Assembly (NCBI RefSeq): GCF_019175385.1
Contig: NC_083337.1
Coordinates: forward strand, 162,019,713 to 162,083,712
Source: Lycium barbarum
Lineage: Eukaryota > Streptophyta > Magnoliopsida > Solanales > Solanaceae
Direction of reading: 5' to 3'
Length of the DNA: 64,000 nt
Part shown: in pieces, positions 46,436 to 58,725 of the stretch
Numbering within the stretch: the stretch's first letter is position 1
How the letters are laid out: every line of letters begins with the position of its first letter
Translations under genes and position numbers: made by a program
The notes under the pieces: model-generated
Told to the model about the DNA's origin: nothing
What the model saw: the letters and a program-made list of their open reading frames with translations, nothing else
Databases searched by the model: none

Positions 46436-48662
46436 ATGGCGAAGAGATTTAGACGTGGTGCCGGTAGTAATGGTATTGTTAGGGGTGAGTGTAATGAGGA
46501 AACATTTGTGGAAGAAACACCTAATTTAGGTATTGATGTTGGTGAAAATAATCCACTTTTAGATGATGAGGCAATGCAACAACATTATACCGACACTTTT
46601 AATGAAATTGATGATGATGATGAAACACAAGCCTTCGAAAATCCCATAGGAGATACATGTCCTGCACAATCACATACACAAGACAAACCGTCTAGAACTC
46701 ATAAGCCAACCGCTAAAATTTGAAATTTTATGACTAAGGATAAGGAAAGCCAAACAGCTAAATGTAACATATGTTGACAAGTATTTGCTTTTAGGCAAGG
46801 AACTAGTAAGGAGGGTGGAACGGGTACATTGAATAGTCATATGAGAAAGAAACATATGGATGTTTGGGGAGAGCAAACGGGTTCAAATGTAGGGGGTATT
46901 CAAATGACGATAGACCCATGAACCGGTAAAATTTTTAAGTATGACAAGAAACAATAGAGTGTAGAAATAGCTAAAATGATAGTTTATGATTGTTTACCAT
47001 TTTCCTTTCCTTCGGGTTTGGGGTTTGTTACTTACATTCAACGTTGTTATAGTCCATTATTTGAGGGTATTCCTAGAAATACTTGTAGAGCGGATGTTAT
47101 AGATTTGTATAAAAAATATAGATTTTATTTGCGCCATGTATTTAATTCTTTAAATTGTAATGTTTCTCTTACCGCTGATTTGGGTCTTAGTCTTAACAAG
47201 TTAGATTTTTTTACTATTACATGTCATTGGATTGATGATAATTGGGTTATGCAAAAAAGAATTATAGCTTTTTTATATAATGAAGGGAAAGGTCATCATG
47301 ATAGAAATTTTTTAGCAGATTCAATGTCTACTATTATGAGATTTTTTAACATTTATAGAAAAACACTGTGTATTGCTTTAGATAATGCTTCTAATAATAC
47401 AAAGGCGGTTGGTCTTTTAAAAAGGGAATTAAACCCTCTGCTAAAAAATATTTTTCATGTGAGATGTAGTTGTCACATTTTAAATTTAATTGTTAAAGAT
47501 GATCATGCGTGTTTTGAAGATTCTATTCAAAAAGTTAGAGATGCGGTTGCGTTTCTTTTTTGTAATGCTAATAGGGGAAGACTTAGAGATTTTCAGAATT
47601 CTTATGTGGAAAATAACCTTGACCTAGGAAAATTCAAGTAGAAATTGAGACTAGGTGGAACTACACTTACATTATGCTACAACAAGCATATGAGTATAGG
47701 ATTTCCATACAACAGGTTCACAACAAATATAATATTAATAATGATGATTGGTTAAATTTTACGGATTGGGAATATGTTAAGGAATGTGTTGAACTTTTAG
47801 AAATTTTTTATAATGCAACTCTTGCTTTTTCTAAACAATTCTATCCCACGGTAAATGAAACTTTAGCCTACTTAGCGAAAATAGCTAGAGTTTTACAAAA
47901 GTATAAAAATAAATATGGTTATCAAGCGGCTATTTTTAATATGACAACAAAATTTAAGAAGTATTTTTTTCCCATCCCAACTTTATTTATATTGAGTTCT
48001 CTTTTAAATCCTTGTTTAAAAATGCCTTATACTAGAGCATTGGTCAAATTTATACATTTTTAGAAATTGAAGAGGGAGTTGAACCATCTTTAGCTGACGT
48101 CGAGCTCGCGAGTGATGCCGAGTTTGCAAAAGTTTTTAGTCATTATTCTAATTTGGAAGAAAATGCTACACCCGTTGGTCCACGACCTACTACTTCTCAA
48201 AGTAGCAAAAAGGACTTGTCGGGTTTGTCGCATTTAAAAGTTTTACATTCACACCCAATTCCTTCTCATAATACAAACTTTGATGAATATCGCTTTTATT
48301 TGATGCAGCTAAATGTGGATATCAAGGAACTAGATGATTTGGACGTCTTAGCATGGTGGAAGAAATACAAGGCAAGTTATCTGATACTTTCAAGAATAGC
48401 TCGAGATATCCTTACGGTTCAACTATCAACCATGGCTTCGGAGAGTGCATTTGGCCAAGGAAGACAACAAATCGGAGACCATAGACACTCATTATTCGGA
48501 TTTAGCTTACAAGTACTAGTGTGCATTCGCGATTGGATTAGATCAGTGCGATGCAACCAAAACTTAGAAGCGGTGGAAGGAGAAGAGGAAGAGATTGAAG
48601 ATTTGATAGCAAGTGGAGCGGACCAAATGGAAGACTTTGAAGATATCCATGGTCGAATATGA
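46436..48662 (+). pseudogene. hAT transposase, broken by stops and frameshifts
   Basis: The order is: an acidic N-terminus starting MAKRFRRGAG; a degraded BED-type zinc finger (CNIC, then SHMRKKH); the catalytic region with LTAD, CHWIDD and the typical LDNASNN; a helical insertion region; and the C-terminal dimerisation (hATC) motif with STMASESAFG. In-frame stops occur at 46721, 46775, 46919 (TGA) and 46955 (TAG). The frame shifts at about 47620-47640 and about 48040-48060. No intact protein can be made. Three of the four stops are TGA, which fits base changes by deamination of a silenced element. Confidence 0.9.
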
Positions 48663-49065
48663 TATGGGGAAAATTAACCAAATGATTAACAATTGGTGAT
48701 TTTATTATTCTACTATTTCTTTGCAAGCCATATATTATTTGCAAGTTAAAAAAATTTACAACTTGCAAATAAATGTTATCCAAGAATGAATAAAATATAT
48801 GGCTCATTGAGCTTTCTTCTATTTACTTGTGTTCATATTTTTACTTATATTAAGTTAGGAATATACCTAAAATATACTAAGAATATTCTTATAATATACA
48901 TCTACTTAAATTAAAAACTAGAAAGTTATATACTTGAAAAATAACTAAAATATACTAAGAATATACTTATAATATAAATATACTTAATTTATAAAATACG
49001 AATTTATAAACTTAAAAAAAAATTAAGCTATAAATAACTTAAGTTATAAGTATGCATATAACTTA

Positions 49066-49068
<3 letters not shown>

Positions 49069-49146
<78 letters not shown>
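49069..49146 (+). repeat. (AT)39 microsatellite
   Basis: An uninterrupted AT dinucleotide array of about 78 bases near the right end of the hAT element. A shorter array occurs at about 49262-49281. Confidence 0.95.
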
Positions 49147-49149
<3 letters not shown>

Positions 49150-50089
49150 TTATAAGTGTATGTATATGCTGTATTGCTATTAGTCAGTAAATATATAAAC
49201 TTTACTTATAAACTTATATAACATATGTAAATACACTTACAATACATTAATAAATACTATAATATATATATATATATATATACACTATAACAAAAAACAA
49301 AAAAAAAAGAGATTTTGAACACGTTAGAATCGGACCGGTCCGATTTCGATTTTTTAACTGATAAATTAGAACAGGTTAAACCAAAATCGATGGCCTATTC
49401 CGATTTTTTAATCAAAAATCGACTGATTTATTAACCCGTTATCGATCTATTCGAACCGGTTAACAGGCTTAGGAGTACGTTGAATCTGAAATTTCAACTC
49501 TCACCAACCAATACCATATGGTAGATGGAGGGAGTAAATAAATAAAATAAGACCCAAATATTTGTGGCCACTAATATTAACGGCAACCCAATAGCCACAC
49601 AAAAAGGCAGGAACTAGGCCCCATTAATGCTGTGTTGTCTCAGCAGTAGTCAAGTATTTTATACGCACATCCAATTCCCTTATCCACACAGCTCCTCTTT
49701 AAATCTACTCCAGTCATTTTATTGTCTGAAAATTTGCCTTCTTTCTTTTTCTTCTTATACCTTCTAAGTTTCTTTCTTATTCTTTCTCCCATTTTCCCCT
49801 CTCTCTATGCATACCAAATTTCTGTTTGTCATTTGAAGTTTTCTTTGACTGGACTAATCAACTGCTTTTTGGTTCTTGATTTTTGTAGACACAACGTTTG
49901 GTTTTTGTCTTTGACTTTTTACACATACCAGAATTTGAGTGTTTTTAAAATCTTGAAAATATTCCCTAAAGCTTCAAGACACAATTTTTCCTCTTTGTCT
50001 TGAGCTAAACTCAAAAGGGTATGTCCTGAAATAGTGTTAGGAAGCAAGAGTTGAGATATATTGGAGGAATTTAGTAGTAATAAATAAAG

Positions 50090-52547
50090 ATGAAGATTCA
50101 GTGTGATGTGTGTGAGAAAGCTCAAGCTACTGTGATATGCTGTGCTGATGAGGCAGCTTTGTGTGCAAAATGTGATATTGAAGTTCATGCTGCTAATAAA
50201 TTGGCAAGTAAACACCAAAGGCTTCATCTTCAGTGCCTCTCCAACAAGCTTCCTCCTTGTGATATTTGCCAAGTAAGGAAACCTTTTTTTGTACTTCACG
50301 TGTAGCTCTGTTCATGGATTAATTTGTTCTAGTCTAGATTGTGTAAATAAGTTGGTGGTCATTGACTAGTGAAAATTTTACCTTTCATGTTCCTTGATTA
50401 TACTTCTGCTTAGTTTAGTAGAGGTAAACTGGTCAGATTTGTTATTACTATTTCTATTACTCCATTACTTAGTCTCTCCCATTTAACATACCTTTAATCT
50501 TGCACTTCTTTCTCACTCTGTTTCAATTTATGTGTTTTCCTTTCTTTTTTAGTCTGGTTAAAAAAGAATTTTAACTTTTTATATTTAGTATAACTCTTTA
50601 GTTCAAACATCATAGACATGTTTAAGACCATAAAATTCAAATATAATTTGTTACATTACACTACTTTAATTTAGGAATACAGGATTCAAAAATCTCCCTT
50701 TACTTTCTTAAACTTCTTGCTTAGTCAAACTAAGACACAAGATGACACAGATGGAGTATGGTAATGAAGTTCTTGCTTTCCTAGCGAAAGAAAAAGGGGG
50801 GAGAAGGAGGGACAGAGGCTTCCCAAACCACAGATTAACCTCATTCCATAACTGATAAGCATCAAAGACAAAAAAAGAGTTAAAGACTTATAGGTGTAGA
50901 TTGGGAATAATGAAATGGTTTCAAGGCTATGGGATGGCATATGTTTTCAATTGCCAGAGGGCTTTGATTCAACATCAAAGGTAGTACAACAGAGAATGTG
51001 TGGTAGGCGCACGTCACAAGTGTTGTACCTCGCTGGGGAACTAAGTCTTGTATTGAAGTGGAGAAAAATAGAGGAGCTGATTTGTTATCAACCGAGTTTC
51101 GAAGTTGGAAAAGAAAAGATTTCTCGGTTATTAAAAAAGTTTATATTTTCAACTGTTACATTTTCTGAAAGTAAGAAAGAACTGAAAATAATCTATGATG
51201 GTGTGACCCTTTTAAGGACCGGAGAACTCAAATGAAATTCCATGTCTATCTTATAGATTTCTAGTTATACCTTTAGAGATCTTGGAATAGGAATATGCTT
51301 ATGTAAGTCAAGTGATAATTCTAATTTGGAAAGCGTTGAGAAGCAAGAACTAGAAATGATTTTTCTAAATATGGTTATACCTGTCAAAATGATGTAGACT
51401 GACCAGGAAAAAAAATTGGAAGTAAATGTTGGAGACTTCATTGTTGCTTATGTACCTTGAACTATCATCTATGCAGGATAAAGCAGCCTTTATCTTCTGT
51501 GTTGAGGATAGAGCTCTCTTTTGCAAGGACTGTGACGAAGCAATTCATTCAGCCAGCAGCCTCGCTAAGAACCACCAGCGCTTCCTAGCCACTGGAATTC
51601 GTGTAGCCTTGAGCTCAAGCTGCAATAAGGATGCAGTAAAAACCCAACTGGAGCCACAACCACCTCAGCAGAATACCCAACAAGTTAGCTTGAAAATGCC
51701 TCCACAGCAATTGTCCGGTATCACATCACCATCTTGGCAAGTTGATGACTTACTAGGATTTCCTGATTATGAGTCGAGTGACAAGGTAAAACAAACTTAT
51801 TCCTTTTACATTTTGCGAGCACCCTATATTTTCTAGGGGTAATTACATTTTTTGGCCGCTCAAAAGAATAATAGCCAGTAAATGTACAGGTTTTTGTATA
51901 TCGAGTATAATATACATATTGTATATGTAAAATATACATATAATATAGTAATAATTAGTGTATAGGTTTTATATGTTTTGGCTAGTGCCCGTAATTAGTT
52001 TCGGCTGACGGGCCAAAAATGAAAAAATACCCTATTTTCTGCCACTTTGGTTGCTGGAGGATTGATGTGTAGGGGACTTCTCTAGATGAGAAGCTATCAA
52101 TTCTATTGGTAAAGCAGCTTATGCATTGAACTTGAAACACTCAAATACGCAAGACTTTCTTACATTTCTCGATACATAGGAGCCGTTTTATAACCATTAC
52201 ATGTATATGAAGTTGGCCTAGAGTTCAGTCTAATCTATGAAATTGTGGTGACCCTTGATTCAATATTACTGTGCCATTGTCTTTTCATATATTAAGTAAT
52301 GAATAACTTATATTGATTGTTCCAACCTACACAGAAGGAGCTACTTGAGCTGGGTGAATTTGGGTGGTTGGGAGACATTGATCTATTTGGTGAACAAACA
52401 GCAGCTGAAGTACCCGAGCTGTCCGTACCTCAGCCGAGCAACACAAATATTTACAGGACAACCAAATATAACATGCAGCCTTGCAAGAAGCCTAGAATTG
52501 AAATCCCAGATGAAGATGAGTATTTCACAGTCCCAGATCTTGGTTAA
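50090..52547 (+). CDS. BBX24: double B-box zinc finger protein, BBX24/STO type
   Basis: Three exons (50090-50272, 51477-51785, 52335-52547) join in phase to 234 residues. B-box 1 starts at C5 (MKIQCDVC) and B-box 2 at C57 (CDICQ). Both keep the Cys/His/Asp zinc-ligand pattern (CADEAALC, CVEDRALFCKDCD). No CCT domain is present, placing it in the two-B-box structural group IV with BBX24 (STO) and BBX25. The C-terminus holds a basic patch (CKKPRIEIPD) and ends EYFTVPDLG, a Val-Pro motif of the kind that binds COP1. Relatives are nuclear cofactors that restrain HY5 activity in light and UV-B signalling. The first intron falls between the two B-boxes, as in relatives. A two-codon upstream frame (ATGTCCTGA, about 50021) and a nine-codon one (about 49807) may lie in the leader. 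BBX24 versus BBX25 identity is not settled. Confidence 0.93.
50500..50757. mobile_element. decayed Stowaway-like MITE in BBX intron 1
   Basis: The left end resembles CACTCTGTTTCAATTTATGTG and the right end, inverted, matches it loosely (CACAAGATGACACAGATGGAGTA). The interior has typical Stowaway phrases (AATTTTAACTTTTTATATTT). The ends are degraded, so boundaries are approximate. Confidence 0.5.
50954..51141 (+). mobile_element. older SINE in BBX intron 1
   Basis: It ends in TTTCTCGGTTATTAAAAAAG, the same 3' signature as the SINE at 30677-30837. It is flanked by imperfect 14-bp copies (TATGTTTTCAATTG at 50940-50953 and TATATTTTCAACTG at 51142-51155). The two mismatches suggest an older insertion. 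The open frame across it is by chance. Confidence 0.65.
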
Positions 52548-52607
52548 ACTCCGACTTCAAGAAGTTCCTACTTAAAAGTACATGTGTGCTTGCGTGTAGT
52601 ACTTAAT

Positions 52608-52774
52608 CAGTGCACTCATACTGTCAACAGATATGTTCAGTAAGTAGAAGAAATATTATTCTGCTTTAAGATGTTCTTTATCTTACTTTTGCAGTGCACT
52701 CATATTGTCAACAGATATGTTCAGTAAGTAGAAGAAACATAATTCTGCTTAAGGTGTTCTTTATCTTGCGTACT
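52608..52774 (+). repeat. 84-bp tandem duplication in the BBX24-like 3' region
   Basis: The unit beginning CAGTGCACTCATACTGTCAA at 52608 recurs at 52692 with about 93% identity. It starts 60 bases after the stop codon, so it very likely lies in the 3' UTR. The first copy ends TTTTGCAG-like, directly abutting the second. Confidence 0.85.
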
Positions 52775-53698
52775 TTCGCCTCTTAGGCCGGGTTGCATTA
52801 GTTTCTTATTCTTGAAGTCTACAATAAATTCAACCGAAAACACATCAAGACATTCTTTTACATGTTATGCATATTGCTAGAGCTGAATGATTGTAACACA
52901 ATGCAGTGTTTTCCATTTTGGGAAACTAATACTTTTGACAATTTGACATTTCTTAACTTGAATTCTTGAATTAAAATGCAGTGTGTTCCTCTCTTTCTTT
53001 GAGCCGCTAGTAAAAAACCTTCTTTTGTTATGAAAACTACCAGGTCTTTTAAGTTCCAAGCTGCAATTATTCTACAGGCCATCGAGTTGTTATCAATCCA
53101 ATTTCAATCTCCTCCAATTCATTACTCTAACTGTTATGATTTTACCTTGTATCCTCAGACCTCAGGGACAAATTTTCTTGGCATTCACACAATTTCTCTG
53201 GACAACTTCCCTATCCCTAGTTGTGAAATAGCAATTGATATAGAAATTTTGAGCTTGTTACACTAAATTTAAGCAAATTACATATTCCTAGAGCCAATGC
53301 CTGATACTACTAAATTTGAGATTAACTCACCAGTTCTATGACCTTCTGGCAGTCTTACTGAGGCTATTGAACTCTCAAACTATATGTTTCCTGGTTATGA
53401 TTACTGCACTTTTCAGCTTAATGATGAAACACATAATGATGAAAAAGAACTTAAAAGGAGGAAAGAAAGCTACAAGTAAAAATTAAAATTGCACCGACAA
53501 ATCAAATAGGAAAGCTTAGTTTATTAAGTGCCTTTATGCACAGTCTTTGATCATCACAAGAAAACATTAAAATCCGAAACCCCAAAACTAAAAATTGAAA
53601 AGTTGCTACTAGCTTGATAGATTGAAAGCAAAAACTCATTAAGGGGCGAAATACATCGAGATGTAAAAGAATTAAAAAAGGGTAACATCATCATCATT

Positions 53699-56600
53699 CT
53701 ATGCTCCTCCCTTGAGCAAAGTGAGGGCTTCAGATTCAGTAGGCAGAGCTGGGATTGCTCCTTTCTTGGTGGTCGTGATGGCTCCACATGCACATGAAAA
53801 CCTTAGTACTTCCTTCAACCTTGCTTCATCCTGCATTTTGTTTTTTCCACAAAGTAAATCCAATATCTTATAACAAGAAAGCTTAATTAAGGGTAAGAAA
53901 TTATAAAAGGTAAAGTAGTTATTATATTACCTCAAGAATGGCTTGGTTATCAACAATCTTGGTTAGAAGGGCACCAACAAAAGAATCACCAGCTCCGGTG
54001 GTGTCAACAGTCTTCACATGGAATGCATCAACGCTTCCATGGAATTTCTACACCCCAAAAAAATAAACAAATCAGATCAAGTTGTCAGACCAATTATACA
54101 AACTTTTCTCTAAAAACAGGAGTATTTTATTATAGAGAAATTTTTACCAAGGAATTTCAGAAATCAATCAACTCTACTTTCATTTTTCCTATTCCAATTT
54201 TCACTTCAATTTCAAGTCCAGGCCCAATAAACTACTTAATATTCGTTCAGGAATTAATTCGTAGACAAATTTCCAAGTATGGCCTACTCCATATTTCTCT
54301 ATTAAACACTGACTAACCATATGACTATTCAACCTTGTCGGTATACGGAAATAACAGATTCTAATTAAGAAGACAATAAAAAGATAGGCGTCCTTATTGG
54401 CCATGAGAGGACACTCAGCTTAATTACTAATTAGCAGCACGGCCGAAAGTAAAAAATACTTTAAATTATGTCATAACCTTTTGGCTAAGAGTGGTAGAAA
54501 TAAGATTAGGCACACCAATTATACTAAGTGCCGTAGGGGTCCACCTTAGCCTACTTGCTACCACTTTAATTACAAATTAACAACAGTGGGTTCATTTCTT
54601 CAAGTTCTCACCTACCCCGTTTACCACTTTACAGCTATGGATGGACTGGAGAATTCAACAAGAAGCAATCAAATAAAATAAGGGACATTCATTTAACCAG
54701 TTGTGATACACAACTATGTTATCTGTCTGGTTATTATTCCCACATTTTTATGGATGATTACATTTAATACGGATAAAGAAATAAAAGAGTAGAAGAAAGA
54801 TATACCTTGGTGTAATAGTTGCAACCCTTCTCACCAAGGGTGACCAAGAGGAGCTTCAAGTTGGGATGCCATAAAGACATGGCGGATTCATCATCAATCT
54901 TGTCACTTCCAGTGAGGAATTCGAGCTCGACATCACTGACCTTGATCACATCAGCCTTGTTCCAGATGCTCTTGATTTGGGTCCTCGCCTCCTCTGCTGA
55001 TGGCCACAGTGGCAAACGGAGGTTTGGGTCATAAGAGAGCAATGCTCCAGCCTCCTTTGCTACTTCCATTGCCTTCAAATGTGCTGATCTGCATGGCTCC
55101 ACGATCAAACTAATTGATCCGTAGTGGAACACCTTAGCCTATAGATAAAGTATTCAAAACAAAAATCAGAGAAACAATAAGCTATAATAAAAAATCACAG
55201 CGAGATATTAATGAAGAAAACAAAATTTTGGGTTCCTTGGGGACCATTTCTATCGTCCTGTTTTAATCAATAAATAAAATAAAAACTTGATCTTTTATCA
55301 AATTTGACATTATTCAATTCCAACACTAACAATGAACGCATTATCTTCCGAATTGAAAACTGAAAAACTATATTTCACTGTCATCAATGAAACTGCGTCA
55401 TCTAATTTCAATTAAGTATGAAACTAAGGATTGCGTTAGAGTAACTATACGGAACTTGAGGGGCCAAAGGTCAAATATCCAGAACGAAAATCAAGATAAA
55501 TTAGTTTTGATTAATTAAATGTGGAGCTGACCTAAATGGGTGACAATTAATGACTATATGGATCCATGATAATGACATCTGACATGAATTTAACTGTTCC
55601 ACCCACCTACTCCTTGGAAGTAAAATTGTTTCACTCTTTGCTAGTGACAGTGCCTCTAGTATCTCGGGTGATACACACTACATATTCCTAGTATATATCG
55701 TCATTATACACTTTCTGACTTTCATGAGTTCTTTTGGCTTGATGTATTCATTATTCTTCTGTCACATTTTACGTGACCGTATGCACATGTTTGTTTAGTA
55801 AGAGATGAAACTAATTTCAGTCCCAATAAATCAATTTGGTTTAGCAAAACAATTTTCTTTGGTAATAAGAGAGCTTATTAATTCTCTACGAAAAACCCAA
55901 TATTATAATAGTAGCAACTTGTTTTCTTCCAAATATTATGTGAACTAAAAAAATCTAAGAAGATACTCCTATTTTTTTTAATTTATTCCTAAGACAATAG
56001 ATAGAAACAAAATAGGCGCGCGGAAACAAAAGTGATAATGATATGAAGGGAAGGAGACAAAGTATAGCTCATTCAGATTTGAACACCTGAAAGAGAGGAA
56101 GATTGCTACTTGCCAGCTGACAACACCCACTCTCCAGAAAAATCCGTGTCATTAACAACCGCCCCTTGCATGCAGATTGTAACAGGACATAAACTAGCTT
56201 TAAGGATCATTCACTCTTCTTTATCCCCTAATTTCCGCTCTAAACAGAATTCCAAATTAACAAAATTATAGCTTTATCTGTTTAATGAAACAAAATGAAG
56301 GTGATAGGGATCATCTTTTTGCTTAAAAAAGACCCACCGACCGATCTCATATAAGTATATGATAAAAAGGAAACATGCTATTTTTACCTATCTTTTGCGT
56401 TTTAATTTGAAATACTATTGATGATGGGGGGATCAATTTTGTTTCATTCTCATTCTCCTGGAAGGTTCTTGTAATAAGATTAAATACACATAAAAATAAA
56501 TCAAGAAATATCCCACTTTTTTATGCAAGAAATTATCTTGAAACGGACTTTGATCTAACCAACTTAAGGTATTTCAGGTTGGATCTAACCAAAAATAAAA

Positions 56601-57593
56601 ATAAGATCACATCCAATTAGTCAAACAAGTGGGGCACATAATAATAAAAGAAAAGGCACAGGATGACCACCTACCACCAGTACAAATGATATATAATGTC
56701 CTTTTCTATTTAAAAAAGTTAGCAAAACTACAGTAAAGTCAAGAAAAAGACACCAACCAACCTACCTAAAAATAAAAATAAATTTCACGTCCTTTTTCGA
56801 TTAATTAACTAAACTACAGTTGCGTCAAAAACAGACAACAACAAACTCACCAGCCTTCACCCATAACCAAAAACAAGATCACAAAACTACGAAACGACAC
56901 GTGAGAAAGACGCACAATCATGAAAATCCAATGCGAGTCGGAAAAAAAAAATACTCCCTACGTCCCAATTTATGTGACATACTTCGGATCTCGCCAGTTG
57001 AACTCCTTTATTTTGAAAAAGAAAATATATACATATTTAGACATAAAAAGTAATATAAGTCATAAAAATTAACTATTTTAAAGAAATCGCAATTAAAGGT
57101 TTTCTTGTTTGGATTAAAAAAAATGAAATATGTCACGTAAATTGAGACATAAATAGTAAAAAGATGTGATGACGAAGATACTTACAGATCTAATAAGATC
57201 AAGATTCAACTCATTGGGTGTAAGCAACATATCAGCACTAGGATTCCTATAAAACATGAACTCACGCTCTCCATCAGCGCGTAGAGTCACGAACGCCAAC
57301 GCCGTTCTAGCACCCTTATCAAAATTAATCCCATCAGCTTGAACACCGTTCTGTTTCAAAATCCCAGCAAGCATATGTCCAAACTCATCATCACCCAATT
57401 TCCCGACGAACGCCGATTTACCGCCGAGTCTTGTGACGGCGATAGCTACGTTAGCCGGCGCGCCGCCCGGAGCTTTGAGAAAACCCGGAGCTTCGGCTAA
57501 GGATACGCCGGAAACTGTTGGAACGAAATCGATTAACATCTCACCGAAACTAACGATCAAACCACCTGAAGAAGCACTTCCGTTAACTGCCAT
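53699..57593 (-). CDS. FRK2: fructokinase (pfkB family), FRK2-like
   Basis: Four exons on the minus strand (57593-57186, 55138-54806, 54047-53931, 53830-53699) join in phase to 329 residues, the normal length for plant cytosolic fructokinase. It phosphorylates fructose to fructose-6-phosphate using ATP, feeding sucrose-derived carbon into glycolysis and starch. The pfkB sugar-binding region (GGAPANVA, 43-50) and the nucleotide-site signature DTTGAGDSF with catalytic D268 are intact. There is no transit peptide before [12 protein letters not shown]. The protein closely resembles tomato FRK2 as I remember it, including the C-terminal LLKGGA. Intron 1 is about 2 kb and contains a Stowaway MITE. 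The start at 57593 ([11 protein letters not shown]) follows a CT-repeat leader and a TATA box. Confidence 0.96.
56954..57156. mobile_element. Stowaway MITE in fructokinase intron 1
   Basis: The left end CTCCCTACGTCCCAATTTAT and the inverted right end (ATAAATTGAGAC-type, degraded) with ATGTGACATA/TATGTCACGT pairing mark a Stowaway. TA occurs on both sides (56952-56953, 57157-57158). The right arm has diverged. Confidence 0.7.
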
Positions 57594-57614
57594 GGTGATG
57601 ATGATGAAGAATAT

Positions 57615-57683
57615 AGAGAGAGAGAGAATATGTGTATGTATATATGGTTATGTAATAGAGAGAGAGAGAGAGAGATGGAGAGA
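57615..57683 (-). repeat. GA/CT microsatellite in the fructokinase leader
   Basis: GA arrays at about 57615-57627 and about 57656-57675 read as CT repeats on the coding strand between the TATA box and the start codon. CT-rich leaders are common in plant genes and may help transcription or translation. Confidence 0.8.
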
Positions 57684-57696
57684 GGAGATTATGGAG

Positions 57697-57706
57697 CTTT
57701 ATATAG
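57697..57706 (-). promoter_or_regulatory. TATA box of the fructokinase gene
   Basis: The minus strand reads CTATATAAAG, about 105 bases upstream of the start codon, followed by a CT-rich leader. This is a strong match to the plant TATA consensus. Confidence 0.75.
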
Positions 57707-57790
57707 AAGGTGGTTGGAAGAGTTTGAAGAAGCAGAGGAAAACTAGTTAATTTCGGTGTAGGAAAACTAATGGAAAAAATTAAAATAAAT

Positions 57791-58192
57791 TAGTACGGTA
57801 TAACAATTATCCAAAAATAAATTCTCCCTCTCCGTCCATTTTATTTATCCTGTATTAACAATCGCAGTATCACCCTTAATTATTATTGAATCATTAATGA
57901 CTGAAAATCAGTTGAACATACTTTAAATTAGTACGGTATAACAATTATCCAAAAATAAATACTCCCTCTCCGTCCATTTTATTTATCCTGTATTAACAAT
58001 CGCACAGTAACCCTTAATTATTATTGAATCGTCTGATGACTGAAATCAGTTAAATATATTATTATTTAAAGTTTTTAATTTAATAATTAATAATAAAAAT
58101 AAAATAGATAAAAATGATAAGTTATCTCTTAGTTTTAAAATTGAAAAGTAAAAATTTATTTTTTTTAAGTAGAAAAAATGGACGGAGGAAGT
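57791..58192. repeat. 138-bp tandem duplication that copied half of a Stowaway MITE
   Basis: The block from TAGTACGGTATAACAATTAT at 57791 recurs at about 57929. Both copies contain CTCCCTCTCCGTCCATTTTA. Only the second copy continues to the matching inverted end (TGGACGGAGGAAGTA, ending about 58192). The complete MITE is therefore about 57961-58192 and the first copy is its duplicated left half plus flank. It lies about 200 bp upstream of the fructokinase start. Confidence 0.8.
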
Positions 58193-58579
58193 AAAAGCAA
58201 CTTATACATTCCTTTATATTCGGGTTATGATTATTATCAGGAATGGCGCGTCACTTTTTGATGGATGTGGGGTCATTATTTACTTTGATTGAAGACAAGA
58301 AAAATATATCTTTTAAAAAATGAAGATTTTGGGAAATATTTGGTCCTATTGGAAAATAAAGATTTTGGACTTTGTATATATGTAGTTTGTTAAAATTGAA
58401 ATGTATTACTAGGTCCCATGTCAAGCAATAAGCTAGGATTATTTGAATTTTTTTGCTTGTTAAACAATTATTGTGAATAACTACCCAAAAATAAATGGGG
58501 AGAGAAAAATAAAATTTTGAAGAATTCTCGTTGTTATTTTTTCTAACTTGGCATTAGCTTATGGTACAGGTTGTCCGAA

Positions 58580-58725
58580 GAATGTTTATTACACGATCCA
58601 CACACCCTGTCTGGTTGAAACCACGCGTGAATGTTTATTACACGATCTACACACCCTGTCTGGTTGAAACCACGCGTGAATGTTTATTACACGATCCACT
58701 CACTTTGTCTGGTTGAAACCATGCA
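58580..58725 (+). repeat. 49-bp unit repeated three times
   Basis: Copies at 58580-58628, 58629-58677 and 58678-58725 each run from GAATGTTTATTACACGAT through CTGTCTGGTTGAAACCA to CGCGT. The first two differ at one base; the third has several changes and loses the final CGCGT. The unit contains ACGCGT (MluI-type palindrome, also a CGCG motif). Confidence 0.93.

Larger units (their letters stand above)
45735..49471 (+). mobile_element. full-length but decayed hAT transposon
   Basis: The termini TAAGCCCGTCAACCGGTT (left) and, inverted, TAAGCCTGTTAACCGGTT (right) are short inverted repeats. An exact 8-bp duplication, GGAGTACG, flanks them at 45727-45734 and 49472-49479, the hallmark of hAT elements. 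Repeated AACCGG and ACCGGT motifs crowd both subterminal regions, as expected for transposase binding. The element carries a disrupted transposase gene (46436-48662), an (AT)n tract near the left end, a 25-base C-run and a long (AT)39 tract near the right end. Confidence 0.93.

Noticed and set aside
49722..50003. 93-codon frame upstream of the BBX gene
   Set aside because: No ATG at its start and Phe/Leu-rich from a T-rich leader. Only the two tiny ATG-initiated upstream frames are plausible.
50915..51235. 106-codon frame in BBX intron 1
   Set aside because: It runs across a SINE and has no homology as protein.
16363..57593. CSN5 and BBX24-like genes as a light-signalling cluster
   Set aside because: They are about 29 kb apart with unrelated genes and transposons between. 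Shared pathway membership alone does not make a cluster.
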